Source: Zychaea mexicana
Lineage: Eukaryota > Mucoromycota > Mucoromycetes > Mucorales > Lichtheimiaceae
Direction of reading: 5' to 3'
Length of the DNA stretch: 64,000 nt
Assembly (NCBI RefSeq): GCF_025766255.1
Contig: NW_026516700.1
Location: 282,527-346,526 of the forward strand
The translations under genes and the position numbers were made by a program. Shown here in pieces: positions 12,437 to 21,386 of the stretch (the first letter of the stretch is position 1; the number at the start of each line of letters is the position of its first letter). The notes under the pieces were generated by a model. That model was given only the letters and a program-made list of their open reading frames with translations, ran no database searches and was not told the DNA's origin.

Positions 12437-13389
12437 GACTTGTTTAGCAACAAGTCTAAATAATATGGTATTTCTGACGTGTTTGGCAACCCAGTAGTGT
12501 AGATGACGATTTGCACCCTTTTTGAAATTCTACTTTTACTTGTATTGCGCAAAGCCGTTTTTCGCTTTGATCTTCTTGGGTATCGCCTTTTAAATACCCT
12601 TTATACCAACTCATCAAATATAACCTTGGGCACATCCATCGTCCCTATTTCACAAGAAACAGCCAGAGAGTACCATTTCTCTCTAAAATGATAATACTCA
12701 TAGTTAAGGAATAACTGTGTAAGCGATAGCATCACTCCCCAGAGTATATCGTTTTGTCATCAACGAGAAGCTTGTTATATGGGATGCATGTAAAGCAATA
12801 CGGTATGATATCTATTCAAGTATTCATGATAAAAAAATAACTTTGCTTTTGTGCACTCTATCAGCAATGGCTTCATCACACGATATATACGTCGGTTGCT
12901 ATGCTAGTCTAATGGGTTAATGTCTTCCCTTATCACCCCTGGCGCGGATAAAATGTATGATATCATCACGGCTGTATACATTGGAATTGGTATACAGTGC
13001 CTCTAAGGTTAACCACTAATGTCTTATTAGATCAAACTTCTTTTTATTATAGCAATGGACAGCTGGTATAATGTTCAAGAAAGAAAATATGATAGTAATT
13101 GCTATCATTTAGTACAAACTCCTAGTCAACGTAAAAGATCGTTGTCACAAGTACATCAATTTTTTTATCGCCTTTTTTTATTATAGAGAACAAACAGCAT
13201 TTGCTTACTGTCATGCAAACGGCGGAAGCGGTTGCATCAGAGGTAAGCTGGTACAATGGCGCACATATTTATAAAAAAGCCGGGATATACATCAATATTC
13301 GCAGGCGCCATAAATGCTGAAAAAATAATGCAACGATCTGATAAATGCTTTTTCGGTTTGGACTCGTACCTTTAATAACTGCTCAACAT
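12437..13389. other. Spacer, no gene seen
   Basis: AT-rich spacer without coding features. A short frame at 12503-12691 is hydrophobic but has no recognised family. No tRNA-like fold was found by eye. Confidence 0.4.
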
Positions 13390-13634
13390 CCTTGAAGGCG
13401 CCGGTATGGAGGATACATACCCGAAATTTTACAGCCAAACATTAACTGCGGCTATCGTAAAGGATGGGTCATCCTTTCGCAACACATCAGAGCAATTCCA
13501 GCATTCAACTGAAGCGATATCTTATTATTTACGCGCAATCTCGAACAACTTGTTAAATTTGGCAAGAAGCATGTCGCCCTACTACATATCTGGCAACGGG
13601 CCAACATCTCATCCGACTCGCGTTGCTCAAAATT
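13390..13634 (+). pseudogene. Harbinger/PIF transposase relic, 5' part (interrupted by the Tc1-like element)
   Basis: The frame 13406-13634 contains SFRNTSEQFQHSTEAISYYL followed by NNLLNLARSMSP, matching the ERFQHSxETIS...VLxALLxLA region that precedes the DDE domain of PIF/Harbinger (DDE_Tnp_4) transposases. It stops exactly at the TA where the large transposon inserts. The continuing half (VVGAIDGAHIRASVP) begins directly at the other side, 21,387. No intact start or upstream domain is seen. Confidence 0.75.
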
Positions 13635-13635
13635 A

Positions 13636-13858
13636 CAGGATTTTTCCTAATGATTGGCGGGGCTTTTTTTCCCATCATGGCGGGCCTTTTTTTCATTTTG
13701 GCGTTGGGGGGTGTTTGTGATTGGCGGTGTGATTTTCGTGAATGGCAGGAGGAAAAAAATACAATGGCGGCCGAATTACAGATTGATGGCAGAATAATAG
13801 ATTCATAAAGGCGGCCGTAATTTCAGGTTGATGGCAGAATAGTAAATTCATACTGGCG
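13636..13858. repeat. Left terminal inverted repeat
   Basis: About 223 bp that match the reverse complement of 21161-21384 with only a few differences (lengths of T runs, one T/A change near 13800, and small changes at the inner end). It contains internal direct repeats: TGATTGGCGG twice, GATGGCAGAATA twice and GGCGGCCG twice. These are candidate transposase-binding sites. Confidence 0.93.
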
Positions 13859-14141
13859 CTGTAATTATAACACTGGCGGCATCATTTATAAAAAATGACA
13901 TTAGATACTAAAGGAGGTTCCTCTCCATTAAATACATCACAAAAGTGGGAAGATGTATGAGACAGTATAATAGGACTGGCAAGTTTCTACTAGATGATTA
14001 GCACATTGCCTTTATATATATCAACATAGATGCTTTGAGAACTAAGGGAAGAGCCGCAACAAAAGATATCGCAAACGAAAGTTAATGGTTATGTGTATGT
14101 AAAAGGTTTTTTTACAATGCAAGAGTTACTTCACATCACAT
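13859..14141. other. Inner flank of the left TIR, no gene
   Basis: AT-rich, with no open frame of note. It presumably holds the 3' end of the leftmost minus-strand reading frame. Confidence 0.4.
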
Positions 14142-14310
14142 CTACAAAAGCCGATCCTGCATAAGAGCCAATGCCCAGCGGACTTCATTGCAGCAATTGG
14201 CGTCCTTGGACTTCTGGACCTTTGAGTTCCATTCGAAATATGCTTTGACGATTTTATGTGTGGTCTCTACTGGCAGCTTGACTGGTCGTCGCTAAACTAC
14301 ATCCAGCAGC
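14142..14310 (-). pseudogene. HTH-like fragment D, terminal exon of a small transposon gene
   Basis: A minus-strand frame opens right after a possible acceptor (TTTAG near 14298) and ends at a TAG at 14144-14142. It reads RRPVKLPVETTHKIVKAYFE, then WNSKVQKSKDANCCNEVRWA and LALMQDRLL. The basic lead-in followed by xxxIVKAYFExxxxVQxS resembles the opening of the HTH segment of protein B (VVAVLKAYFYEGRSAEEAG). No convincing first exon was resolved; candidate upstream frames near 14400-14310 contain stops. It may be a decayed or incompletely resolved relative of the other HTH proteins in this element. Confidence 0.4.
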
Positions 14311-14561
14311 TCCTCTCATCTATTTCAGCTAGTAGCGAAATAAATCTTTGTCGAAGTATTTGCCATACTCGAGATCTGTTTAATAGCACTCTATAGACAG
14401 AAGCTATAAACGAAAGAACCAATTCTTGTTGTTGCAGGTATGCTGCTTTAAATATTTTTAAAATATAAAACTAGCTCAATCTCACACATCTCACTCACAC
14501 CCACACCCACACTCACATTACAATATATCCATCAAGTCAAATCAACCAAGTAATTATTTTT

Positions 14562-15073
14562 TTAATTTTTTGTAGATTTATTATTGCGTTCTTTGGAAAC
14601 ATATCTTCCAATAGTTGCAATAGGAATGCCAGTTTGACGATAGATTTGTCTAACTGACATTCCCTGCTGGAAGTGGAAGTGGAAGATCAGGTCGATCTCT
14701 TCCTGCGTGACCCGCTGGCGTGGTCTTCTTTTTGGTACTTGGTCTTGGACCACGCCTTGTACTTGGGCCACGTCTTCCACCTCAGTCTTCTCCTCCGGAA
14801 ACCAGTCTTGGACCTCGGTCTTCTCATCTGCGTAAAGCCAGTCGACCTCGGTCTTGTCTTCAACCTGAACTGGTGAAGCTGATGAGCTAGATAGAAAACA
14901 GGTTTTTTTTCATATAAGTGTTCTATGCATATTTTTTAATCGTGTATTTTTATTATGTAGTCGAGCTTACTTAAATCAACTTCAACCAGGTCAAGACTTG
15001 CAATCCAACTGTCGAAAGCATCGGCGAAGTCGCATTGAGTAGGTTCATCGTAAGGAATTGCGTTATGGAACAT
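14562..15073 (-). CDS. Small HTH protein A of the transposon
   Basis: Two exons, 15073-14971 and 14878-14562, joined GTAAGC..CAG in phase, give 139 aa. Exon 1 (MFHNAIPYDEPTQ...) is acidic. The middle is a run of imperfect EDKTEV / DEKTEV / EEKTEV repeats. The C-terminal third is basic and then helix-turn-helix: KRRPRQRVTQEEIDLIFHFH followed by QGMSVRQIYRQTGIPIATIG. The second helix-turn-helix pair has the spacing of homeodomain-like/Psq HTHs that Tc1-type transposases use to bind DNA, but no DDE domain follows. By analogy, an acidic tail plus a DNA-binding domain suggests a regulator or transposase accessory factor; this is inference. The start was chosen as the first ATG giving an in-phase spliced product. 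Confidence 0.6.
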
Positions 15074-15150
15074 GTTGGAAAAATATGCTTAACCCAGTAA
15101 CTAGATCCCATCTTTTAAATAGGCGCTCACCATCGTTGGTTTCACCTGAA

Positions 15151-15205
15151 GTGTCGTTGCACACAAGTGTCGTTTACACGAGTGTCGTTTACACAAATGT
15201 TCCAC
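15151..15205. repeat. GTGTCGTTTACAC motif repeats upstream of HTH gene A
   Basis: Three copies at about 15151, 15167 and 15182 (first copy GTGTCGTTGCACAC), spaced 15-16 bp, which puts them about 80-130 bp upstream of the HTH A start codon on the minus strand. Each copy is an imperfect inverted repeat (GTGT...ACAC), the form expected of a dimeric binding site. Confidence 0.6.
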
Positions 15206-15371
15206 ATGAATTTTATTTTTTATGGAGGAAGGTCCCTAAGTGAAATTTTATAGACTCTGCAGTCACGCGTGTCCCACATCAACAGAGGCGTGCTGCGCGC
15301 GAAACTGTGTGCTAGGTCGATCAGTGTCTTCTACAGGTATGGCTCATTCCACACGAAGTTTCGAATATAGA

Positions 15372-16918
15372 CTATAGTGAATCGCTATTGATAATATTTA
15401 TTCGTTCTATATTATATATTTTTCTGTATTCTTTGGCCCATCGCTCCATAGTTGAGCGTGGAATCTCAGTTCTATTGTACCCTTTTCTTTCGATGGCACA
15501 TAGTCTTACTGCTTCCTGGATCCTCTCACTCTCCTTGTACCATTTAGCCTTTTTTGCTTTTAGGCCCGCAAATTGTTCTTCTAGTTCTTGTATTACTTGC
15601 AGAAGCTCTAGGGTTTTTAAAATAATAGAGGTCTCGGCTGATGGCTCGTATTCTTTTCCCAGTTGCTTTGCATCATAGATTTTGATAGGGTGCGCGAATT
15701 TTTACGTACTTCCATTTTCGGCGATTGCAGGTAAAGCAGTCGCTCTGGCAGGAAAACCGGTCTCTTTTTTCTGAGCGCGTTCCTTGACTACTTACACTCA
15801 CTAGTCATACAATCATACTAACACCAATTTTTACGTACATCAACCTTAACGTACCTTTAAAACATAGTGTGGGCTTTCTTGCCCTTCCGTGAAATTTGAT
15901 TATATATACAAAATCTTCAAAGTAATAACAACAACATGTATGGTCCTTTTAGCGCTCAAGGTACTTAAAAATCATATACAGCAGGTACGTAAAATCGGAA
16001 GTATGTAACTCCAAAATGAGAAGTACGTAAAATTTTATAGGTTAAATATACAGCGCGAGAACTGATTTACTGTAAGGTGCGGACAGGGACAAGACAAGAC
16101 AAGGACAGAAACACCGGACGAGAATGTGCTAGGTGCTTTCGGCAAGAACAGGACAAGACAAGAAGGAAGCCAGAAGGTAGGGAACCAGATACTGAGGGAA
16201 GAAACAAGAACAAGGTATAGGGAGGAAACAAGATAACTGACTGATGTTTTATCGTTCAAAGACTATGATATATATATATATGTCTTTACTATAGAATTCA
16301 ATGATGTGAATAAACGGAAAGATTGGTATTAAGGTCGATAATTCGGATGATGATGATAGATGGGGATTTAATATGTCATCAACGAGGTTGAGGATGATCA
16401 CTTACTAGAAGTCGAAGAATGTTTATAACATTTATGTACTTCGGTGGCCAAGTACGTAAATTTTTGCATAAAAAGTAAGGTGAAGTACGTAAAAATTCAC
16501 AGTAGCCATTGTAGCTGCAACGGTTATACAGAGTCAAAGTAGGCTACATCAATGGTAGCTATTTGTATGATCTACTCAAACGAGGCACAAAAAAGACAAG
16601 AAGTACGTAAAATTCCTAATAGGAAGTACGTAAAATTTTATAGTACGAATATACAGCATCAGAACCGATATACGTATTTGAGTGGCTAAGTACGTAAAAT
16701 CTTGGAGGCTAAGTACGTAAAAATCCAAAAAAGGAAGGTGAAGTACGTAAAAATTTACAGTACCCATTTTGATAAATTCCTCTATTCAAAAAAAATTAGC
16801 ATAATGGTATTGTAAGCAATTAAAATGGATGTATGAACATACCAATAAGAGGGTCTTCGCCATCATTGACGTTGACAAATTCGCGTATTTCTTCGTGAGT
16901 GAGGGATATATTGCTCAT
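15372..16918 (-). CDS. Putative two-exon HTH protein C of the transposon
   Basis: Exon 1 at 16918-16843 encodes MSNISLTHEEIREFVNVNDG then EDPLI and ends at a consensus GTATGT donor. The 3' exon, open on the minus strand from about 15680 to a TAG at 15374, reads LKTLELLQVIQELEEQFAGL then KAKKAKWYKESERIQEAVRL, and includes KGYNRTEIPRSTMERWAKEY, which has the IPxSTxxRW form of Psq/Tc1-type HTH recognition helices. No ATG opens the 3' exon, and an in-phase acceptor exists near 15653 (AAAAG before AATACGAG). I therefore infer splicing across about 1.2 kb holding the TACGTAAAA array. The intron would be unusually long for this genome, so two separate gene remnants are the main alternative. Confidence 0.4.
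15699..16760. repeat. Array of AGTACGTAAAA motifs
   Basis: At least a dozen copies of (A)AGTACGTAAAA or its complement, for example near 15699, 15828, 15984, 16022, 16449, 16490, 16599, 16623, 16689, 16710 and 16741, irregularly spaced. Most are in forward orientation from 15980 on; those at 15699-15855 are inverted. Two neighbouring segments (16022-16065 and 16623-16670) are diverged duplicates that include the motif followed by ATTTTATAG and ATATACAGC. The core TACGTA is palindromic. The array occupies the region between the two putative exons of gene C. Confidence 0.75.
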
Positions 16919-16989
16919 TGTGAAAAATAATGTTCATAAAGTACAATATCAAGTGATTGAATTACTACGTATTTAAACTATGCAGATCT

Positions 16990-18370
16990 AACGCTCAAGG
17001 TGCGTAGAGCACCTAAAAGAGATAAAGCAAATGTCTACTTCGCGGATCTTACGCTCAAGGTGCACGGAACACCTAAAAAGAGCAAAAGTCCACTATGTAG
17101 ATCTAACGTAAGTTGTATGGAACACCTGCTTTCCACTCTGTTCGCGCCCTCCGCCCACCCCCAAGCTACCGACGTAGGTTGACTTCATCCACTGTACAAG
17201 CTGATTCAATCCTTTGTCCAAATTTGATGGAACATCAAAATAAAATAAAAGACAGAAGGCCAGCATCTACTAGATATAAAGTGGAATTGTATAGAACACT
17301 TGCTTTTAAAAAAATTAGCTCACCTGCTGCCTCTACCTTGCCATGAGGGCATGTCTAAGTTAGAGTAGCATAGAATACTTCCAAAAAAAAAAAATACAAA
17401 GTACGAAGTTGTATAGAATACTTGATTATTGTAAAAGTCCACCATGAAGGTCTAAATTTAGGGTTGTATCAAACACTTATTGAAAAGAAAGATGTAATGA
17501 TAGTTTATATGAGTAGTACCAAGTAGGACCAGTATGACGAGTTGATTTCTTTAAGCAGGTGCTCTGTACAACATAAGCGGTAGATCTTATACGTAGTGGA
17601 CTTACTGGGTGTTCCATGCGAAAAGCCAACCCATACTAAGACAGAGTCCGTCCCACAGCAGGATAGAGCAGGTGTCCCATACAATGTAAGCGATAGACCT
17701 TATTGCGGACTCACTGCTGGGTGTTCCATGCAAAAAGCCAACCCATACTAAGACAGAGTCCGTCCCACAGCAGGATAGAGCAGGTGTCCCATACAATGTA
17801 AGCGATAGACCTTATAGCGGACTCACTGCTGGGTGTTCCATGCAAAAAGCCAACCCATACTAAGACAGAGTCCGTCCCACAGCAGGATAGAGCAGGTGTC
17901 CCATACAATGTAAGCGATAGATCTTATAGCGGACTCAATGCTGGGTGTTCCATGCGAAAAGCCAACCCATATCAAGACAGAGTCTGTCCGCAGCGGGATA
18001 GAGCCAGGTACGATGAGATGCTTTTTTGGGCAGGTGTTCCATGCAAACCTGACTTAAAACACCTTCTTCTTTGCCCTAAGCAACTGTTCCATGCAACTTT
18101 AACTTTAGATCGTTGTCATAGATTTTTGCTTTGTGAATTTTCAATCTTAGATCGTTGTCATGGACTTTTGCTTTGTGAAATTTCAATCAAGTCCTCCGTA
18201 CAACCTTGCATTAGACATCTGAGTGATGAGCTTTTACTCTAAGCAAGTGTTCCATACGACTTTGCTTTTATCCGGTATTTGTTGAGTAATTGTTCCATAA
18301 AACCTTACATTATGCATCATCTTAGTGAACTTTTATTTAGCATTTTTTGAGCAAGTGTTCTGTCTGAAAA
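16990..18370. repeat. Array of AGGTGTTCCATAC motifs between genes C and B
   Basis: More than 20 related sites. From about 16998 to 17470 they appear in reverse form (GTATGGAACACCT; near 17055, 17118, 17227, 17291, 17370, 17410, 17467). From about 17553 to 18360 they appear in forward form (AGGTGTTCCATGC; near 17611, 17668, 17723, 17780, 17835, 17892, 17947, 18031, 18084, 18246, 18290, 18352). The forward block contains four tandem copies of a 112-bp unit (17,560-18,005), each holding two sites about 56 bp apart. The array fills the divergent region between the start of gene C (16918, minus) and HTH gene B (18425, plus), with the site orientation switching in the middle. Confidence 0.8.
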
Positions 18371-18424
18371 GTATTTAAGCAGTGAGCTATAGGTGAATTG
18401 ATTGTTTATCGCTCCCAACATAAA

Positions 18425-18850
18425 ATGTCTGAATTAATCGAATACGAAGATATTGTCATGGAAGAAAACATCTACAACGATGCACTGCCATTTGCCGAGT
18501 TCGAAGAAGACACTCCATCACCATCATCATCATCATTGTCGCCACCACCATCATCATCATCATTGTCGCCACCATCATCCGAGCGAAGAAGAAGGGCACC
18601 CCGCAAATACACCCAAGAAGATGTTGTGGCGGTTCTCAAAGCCTATTTCTACGAAGGACGTAGTGCTGAAGAAGCTGGCGCGACCGTCGGGATGCCGAAG
18701 TCAACGGCAGCAAAGTTGATTCGCACTTACCGACCACGGATGCCAGCTCCACCCCCAAGGCCCCGCCATCGTGCCCGTCCAGCACAAGCGCAGCCAAGTA
18801 TAATTACGAAAATTAGTGAGGATGTTCTGGCATCTGCTTTGCAACAATAG
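18425..18850 (+). CDS. Small HTH protein B of the transposon
   Basis: Single exon, 141 aa. The start is the first ATG (AAAATGTCTG). Residues 1-35 are strongly acidic (MSELIEYEDIVMEENIYNDA), residues 36-58 are a Ser/Pro tract made of two SSSSLSPP repeats, and residues 59-63 are basic (ERRRRAPRK). The helix-turn-helix is YTQEDVVAVLKAYFYEGRSA then EEAGATVGMPKSTAAKLIRT. The GMPKSTAAKLIRTY helix matches the form of Tc1/Psq HTHs. The tail is Pro/Arg/Ala-rich. No catalytic domain. It lies directly downstream of the forward-oriented AGGTGTTCC array, and the same motif recurs upstream of the transposase, so autoregulation plus transposase control is a plausible inference. No database relative is claimed. 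Confidence 0.65.
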   Translation: MSELIEYEDIVMEENIYNDALPFAEFEEDTPSPSSSSLSPPPSSSSLSPPSSERRRRAPRKYTQEDVVAVLKAYFYEGRSAEEAGATVGMPKSTAAKLIRTYRPRMPAPPPRPRHRARPAQAQPSIITKISEDVLASALQQ

Positions 18851-19174
18851 TTTTTTTTAATAAATTTTTTTTCTTGTTGCTGGTTTAATTCAAATGACTT
18901 GTTTATTTAATAATGATATAATATTTCTTGTAACATGGTTGGGTATTGGTAAACGGGAAGGAGTATTGTTGGATGATGGATAAACGACATTTGGATGTCC
19001 GTGCGTTATTGACATTCCTTTCTACATTTTACTATGCAGATAATTGCTCAGATTAGAGAACAACTGGTAACATCTTCTTTTCTATAGGCTTATCCACAAT
19101 TATTTTCCTAAACTTTCATATCCCCTCCAGCAACACATACATGAGAATAAATCGCAACTGATCAGCAGAATAAA

Positions 19175-19315
19175 AAAGATTGAGGTGTTCCGTGTAACAT
19201 AACTTGCACATTACGCAGAAAAAGATTGAGGTGTTCCGTGTAACCTAACTTGCACATTACGCAGAAAAAGATTGAGGTGTTCCATGTAACCTAACTTGCA
19301 CATTATGCAAAAACT
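19175..19315. repeat. Three 46-bp tandem repeats with AGGTGTTCC motif upstream of transposase
   Basis: The motif AGGTGTTCC(G/A)TGTAAC starts at 19183, 19229 and 19275, exactly 46 bp apart. It is embedded in a repeated unit that also contains ACTTGCACATTACGCAG. It lies about 145-240 bp upstream of the transposase ATG and shares its core with the array upstream of HTH B. Confidence 0.85.
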
Positions 19316-19420
19316 TGATGATGGATGCATAGGGATAAAATGTATATATAAAGCCAACGTAGTTTATCCACTAAAACTCATCCTCACATTTTCATTTGAT
19401 TTTTCTAGTTACCTATTATC

Positions 19421-20990
19421 ATGCTACCTATTAAAAGTTTACTACTACCTTACACTACCGATGTTGATGTGTACGAAGACGAGATGGAAGTCGATGATAT
19501 ATATCAAATTGTATCCAACGAGTGCAGTGATTTTACCGGTGGTGTGCAATCCCTCGTATCAATGACCAAGATAAAAAATACGTTGCAGGTACTATTTTTT
19601 TTTGTTATTAACTACTCGTCGATAACTTTATGATATTTAATGGGTATTTCAAACTTTTACTAACTAAAAATTGATAATTCAGCAGAGAACTTCTACTTCC
19701 AAGGTAACAGATACTCCAGCGTCTACTTCGACTGTTACCGCAGCCACTCAAGATCGAACAGAACCAGCGAAAAAAGGAAGAGGAAGGCCTCGCAAAAATC
19801 CTCAACAAGAAACCATTGTTCCAAAAAGTATGCTACCCAATATTATTAAACCTTACCAAGACCATTAAACTTCCAGTTGTGTTTGATATCTAACATAACA
19901 ATTCTAATATTTTTTAGGGGCTCATCGAGTGTATCGAGATCCAGAGATTATTCAACTGATCGACAGGATTCAAAACGTCACCTTAAACGCTGCAGAGGCT
20001 GGGCGCGACCTTTTGATCCCGGAACGAACTGCACAACGATACTGGAAACGATTTGTTGAAGGCGAACCATACCTACCAAGTACGATGGGCAAATCACCTG
20101 GTCCTCCACCAACCTTGGCACCCGAACACACGGCATTTCTCCAGGCGTATTACGATACCAAGTCAGATGCGACCCTAAAAGAAGCACAACAATCGCTTGT
20201 TGATCGATTCGGCATCAGCATCACCCAAAGTGGCCTCCAAAAGCACCTTGTCAACAAATGCGGGCTTACCTTGAAGAAGTTGGAACGGATCTCCGAGTAC
20301 CGCAACTCCGATGAAACGATCGCTTCCCGGATCAACTGGGCATACGCATTTGAAGCCAGTGGCATTGATTACTACAAATGCGTCTTTATTGATGAGGCTG
20401 GCTTCAACATGCACATCAAGCGTAACTTTGGTCGATCAAGACGAGGTGAGCCCGCCAAGGCCTTGGTTTCTAAGTCGCGTGGGGTGAATATTACGATCTT
20501 GGGTGCCATCACTGGTGAAGGTGTAGTCAACTTGAGTCTCCGGAGACCTCAAGTGGTTGTCGCTTCCAAGAAACGCAAGACGCATGACGGTGAAGAAAAG
20601 GTGGTGGGCAAAATCGGCACTCGGGCGGAGCATTTTATCGAATTTTTGGAAGTGATGATGAAGGTGCTCACTGAAAATGGTATGGGTGGAAGGACCTTGG
20701 TATTGGATAATGCCGCTATCCACAAGACTGATGAAGTTCGGGATGCCATTGACAAGCAAGGATTCGAGATCCTCTTTCTCCCGCCCTACAGCCCATTCCT
20801 CAATCCAATTGAGGAATTTTGGTCAAAGCTCAAGGCAGGTGTCAAACGCCATTTACTGACCACAGACGACACCTTGCTACCGCGCATCATCAACTCCGCC
20901 CATGAAGTCACCGCCCAAGATTGCCAAGGATGGATTCGCCATTCCCTTACGTTTGTGCCTAGGTGTATAGAAGGAGAGAAAATGCTGTAG
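19421..20990 (+). CDS. DD34E Tc1/mariner/IS630-type transposase with AT-hook
   Basis: Three exons, 19421-19588, 19683-19827 and 19918-20990, all in phase, give 461 aa. The N-terminus is acidic (DVDVYEDEMEVDD). Exon 2 carries an AT-hook (KKGRGRPRKNP). Exon 3 has a helical DNA-binding region (VYRDPEIIQLIDRIQN; ERTAQRYWKRF; and a second HTH GISITQSGLQKHL). The DDE catalytic triad is Asp in FIDEAGFNMH, Asp in LVLDNAAIHK and Glu in PYSPFLNPIEEFWSKLK. Thirty-four residues separate the second Asp from Glu, which is DD34E as in Tc1. All three acidic residues are present and the frame is open to the stop, so the protein looks functional. A KRKTHDGEEK insertion between strands is atypical. Longer than classical Tc1 transposases (about 340 aa) because of the N-terminal exons. 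It performs cut-and-paste excision and integration at TA. Confidence 0.93.
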
Positions 20991-21160
20991 TTTTTTTTTC
21001 ATATTTTATATGTTTTTTTTTACTGCCCTTCGATATTTTTTCCTTTTACTTTTTTTTTCATATTTATATATGATTTTTTTAATAAATTATAGAGTTGTCG
21101 AAAATCATTAACTGTCATGCTGAGAAAAAGAAGGCAAAACGATTACAGTAATTACCCAAC
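20991..21160. other. Transposase 3' flank
   Basis: T-rich 3' untranslated stretch with several T8-10 runs and TATATATG, then the inner border of the right TIR. No gene. Confidence 0.5.
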
Positions 21161-21384
21161 CGCCATTATGAATTTACTATTCTGCCATCAACCTGAAATT
21201 ACGGCCGCCTTTATGAATTTATTATTCTGCCATCAATCTGTAATTCGGCCGCCATTGTATTTTTTTCCTCCTGCCATTCACGAAAATCACACCGCCAATC
21301 ACAAACACCCCCCAACGCCAAAATGAAAAAAAAAGGCCCGCCATGATGGGAAAAAAGCCCCGCCAATCATTAGGAAAAATCCTG
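21161..21384. repeat. Right terminal inverted repeat
   Basis: Inverted copy of 13636-13858. The outermost bases are GGAAAAATCCTG followed by TA. Both TIRs retain nearly the same sequence, including the GGCGGCCG and GATGGCAGAATA sub-repeats. Confidence 0.93.
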
Positions 21385-21386
21385 TA

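Larger units (their letters stand above)
13636..21384 (+). mobile_element. 7.75-kb Tc1/mariner/IS630-type transposon with HTH cargo genes
   Basis: Bounded by inverted repeats that both begin CAGGATTTTTCCTAATGATT and flanked on each side by TA (13634-13635 and 21385-21386), the target-site duplication of Tc1/mariner/IS630 elements. Orientation is taken from the transposase at its right end. Contents from left to right: left TIR; an HTH-like fragment (minus); HTH protein A (minus); an HTH-like two-exon gene C (minus) whose putative intron spans a TACGTAAAA array; a divergent AGGTGTTCC array; HTH protein B (plus); a 46-bp triple repeat; the transposase (plus); right TIR. Most Tc1/mariner elements are 1-3 kb with a single gene, so the size and cargo are unusual. 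The element sits inside a Harbinger relic, so it is the younger insertion. Confidence 0.88.

Noticed and set aside
15388..15678. 96-codon plus-strand hydrophobic frame
   Set aside because: It is the antisense of the HTH-like minus-strand exon of gene C; the minus-strand reading is far more protein-like.
17602..17908. Two near-identical minus-strand frames (CCGTDSVLVWVGFLHGTP) as possible repeat proteins
   Set aside because: They are frames running through the 112-bp tandem repeat; the unit length is not a multiple of three and the frames depend on chance openness.
16990..18370. CRISPR-like array
   Set aside because: Repeats are directly tandem or irregularly spaced with related, not unique, spacers, in a eukaryotic context; no cas genes.
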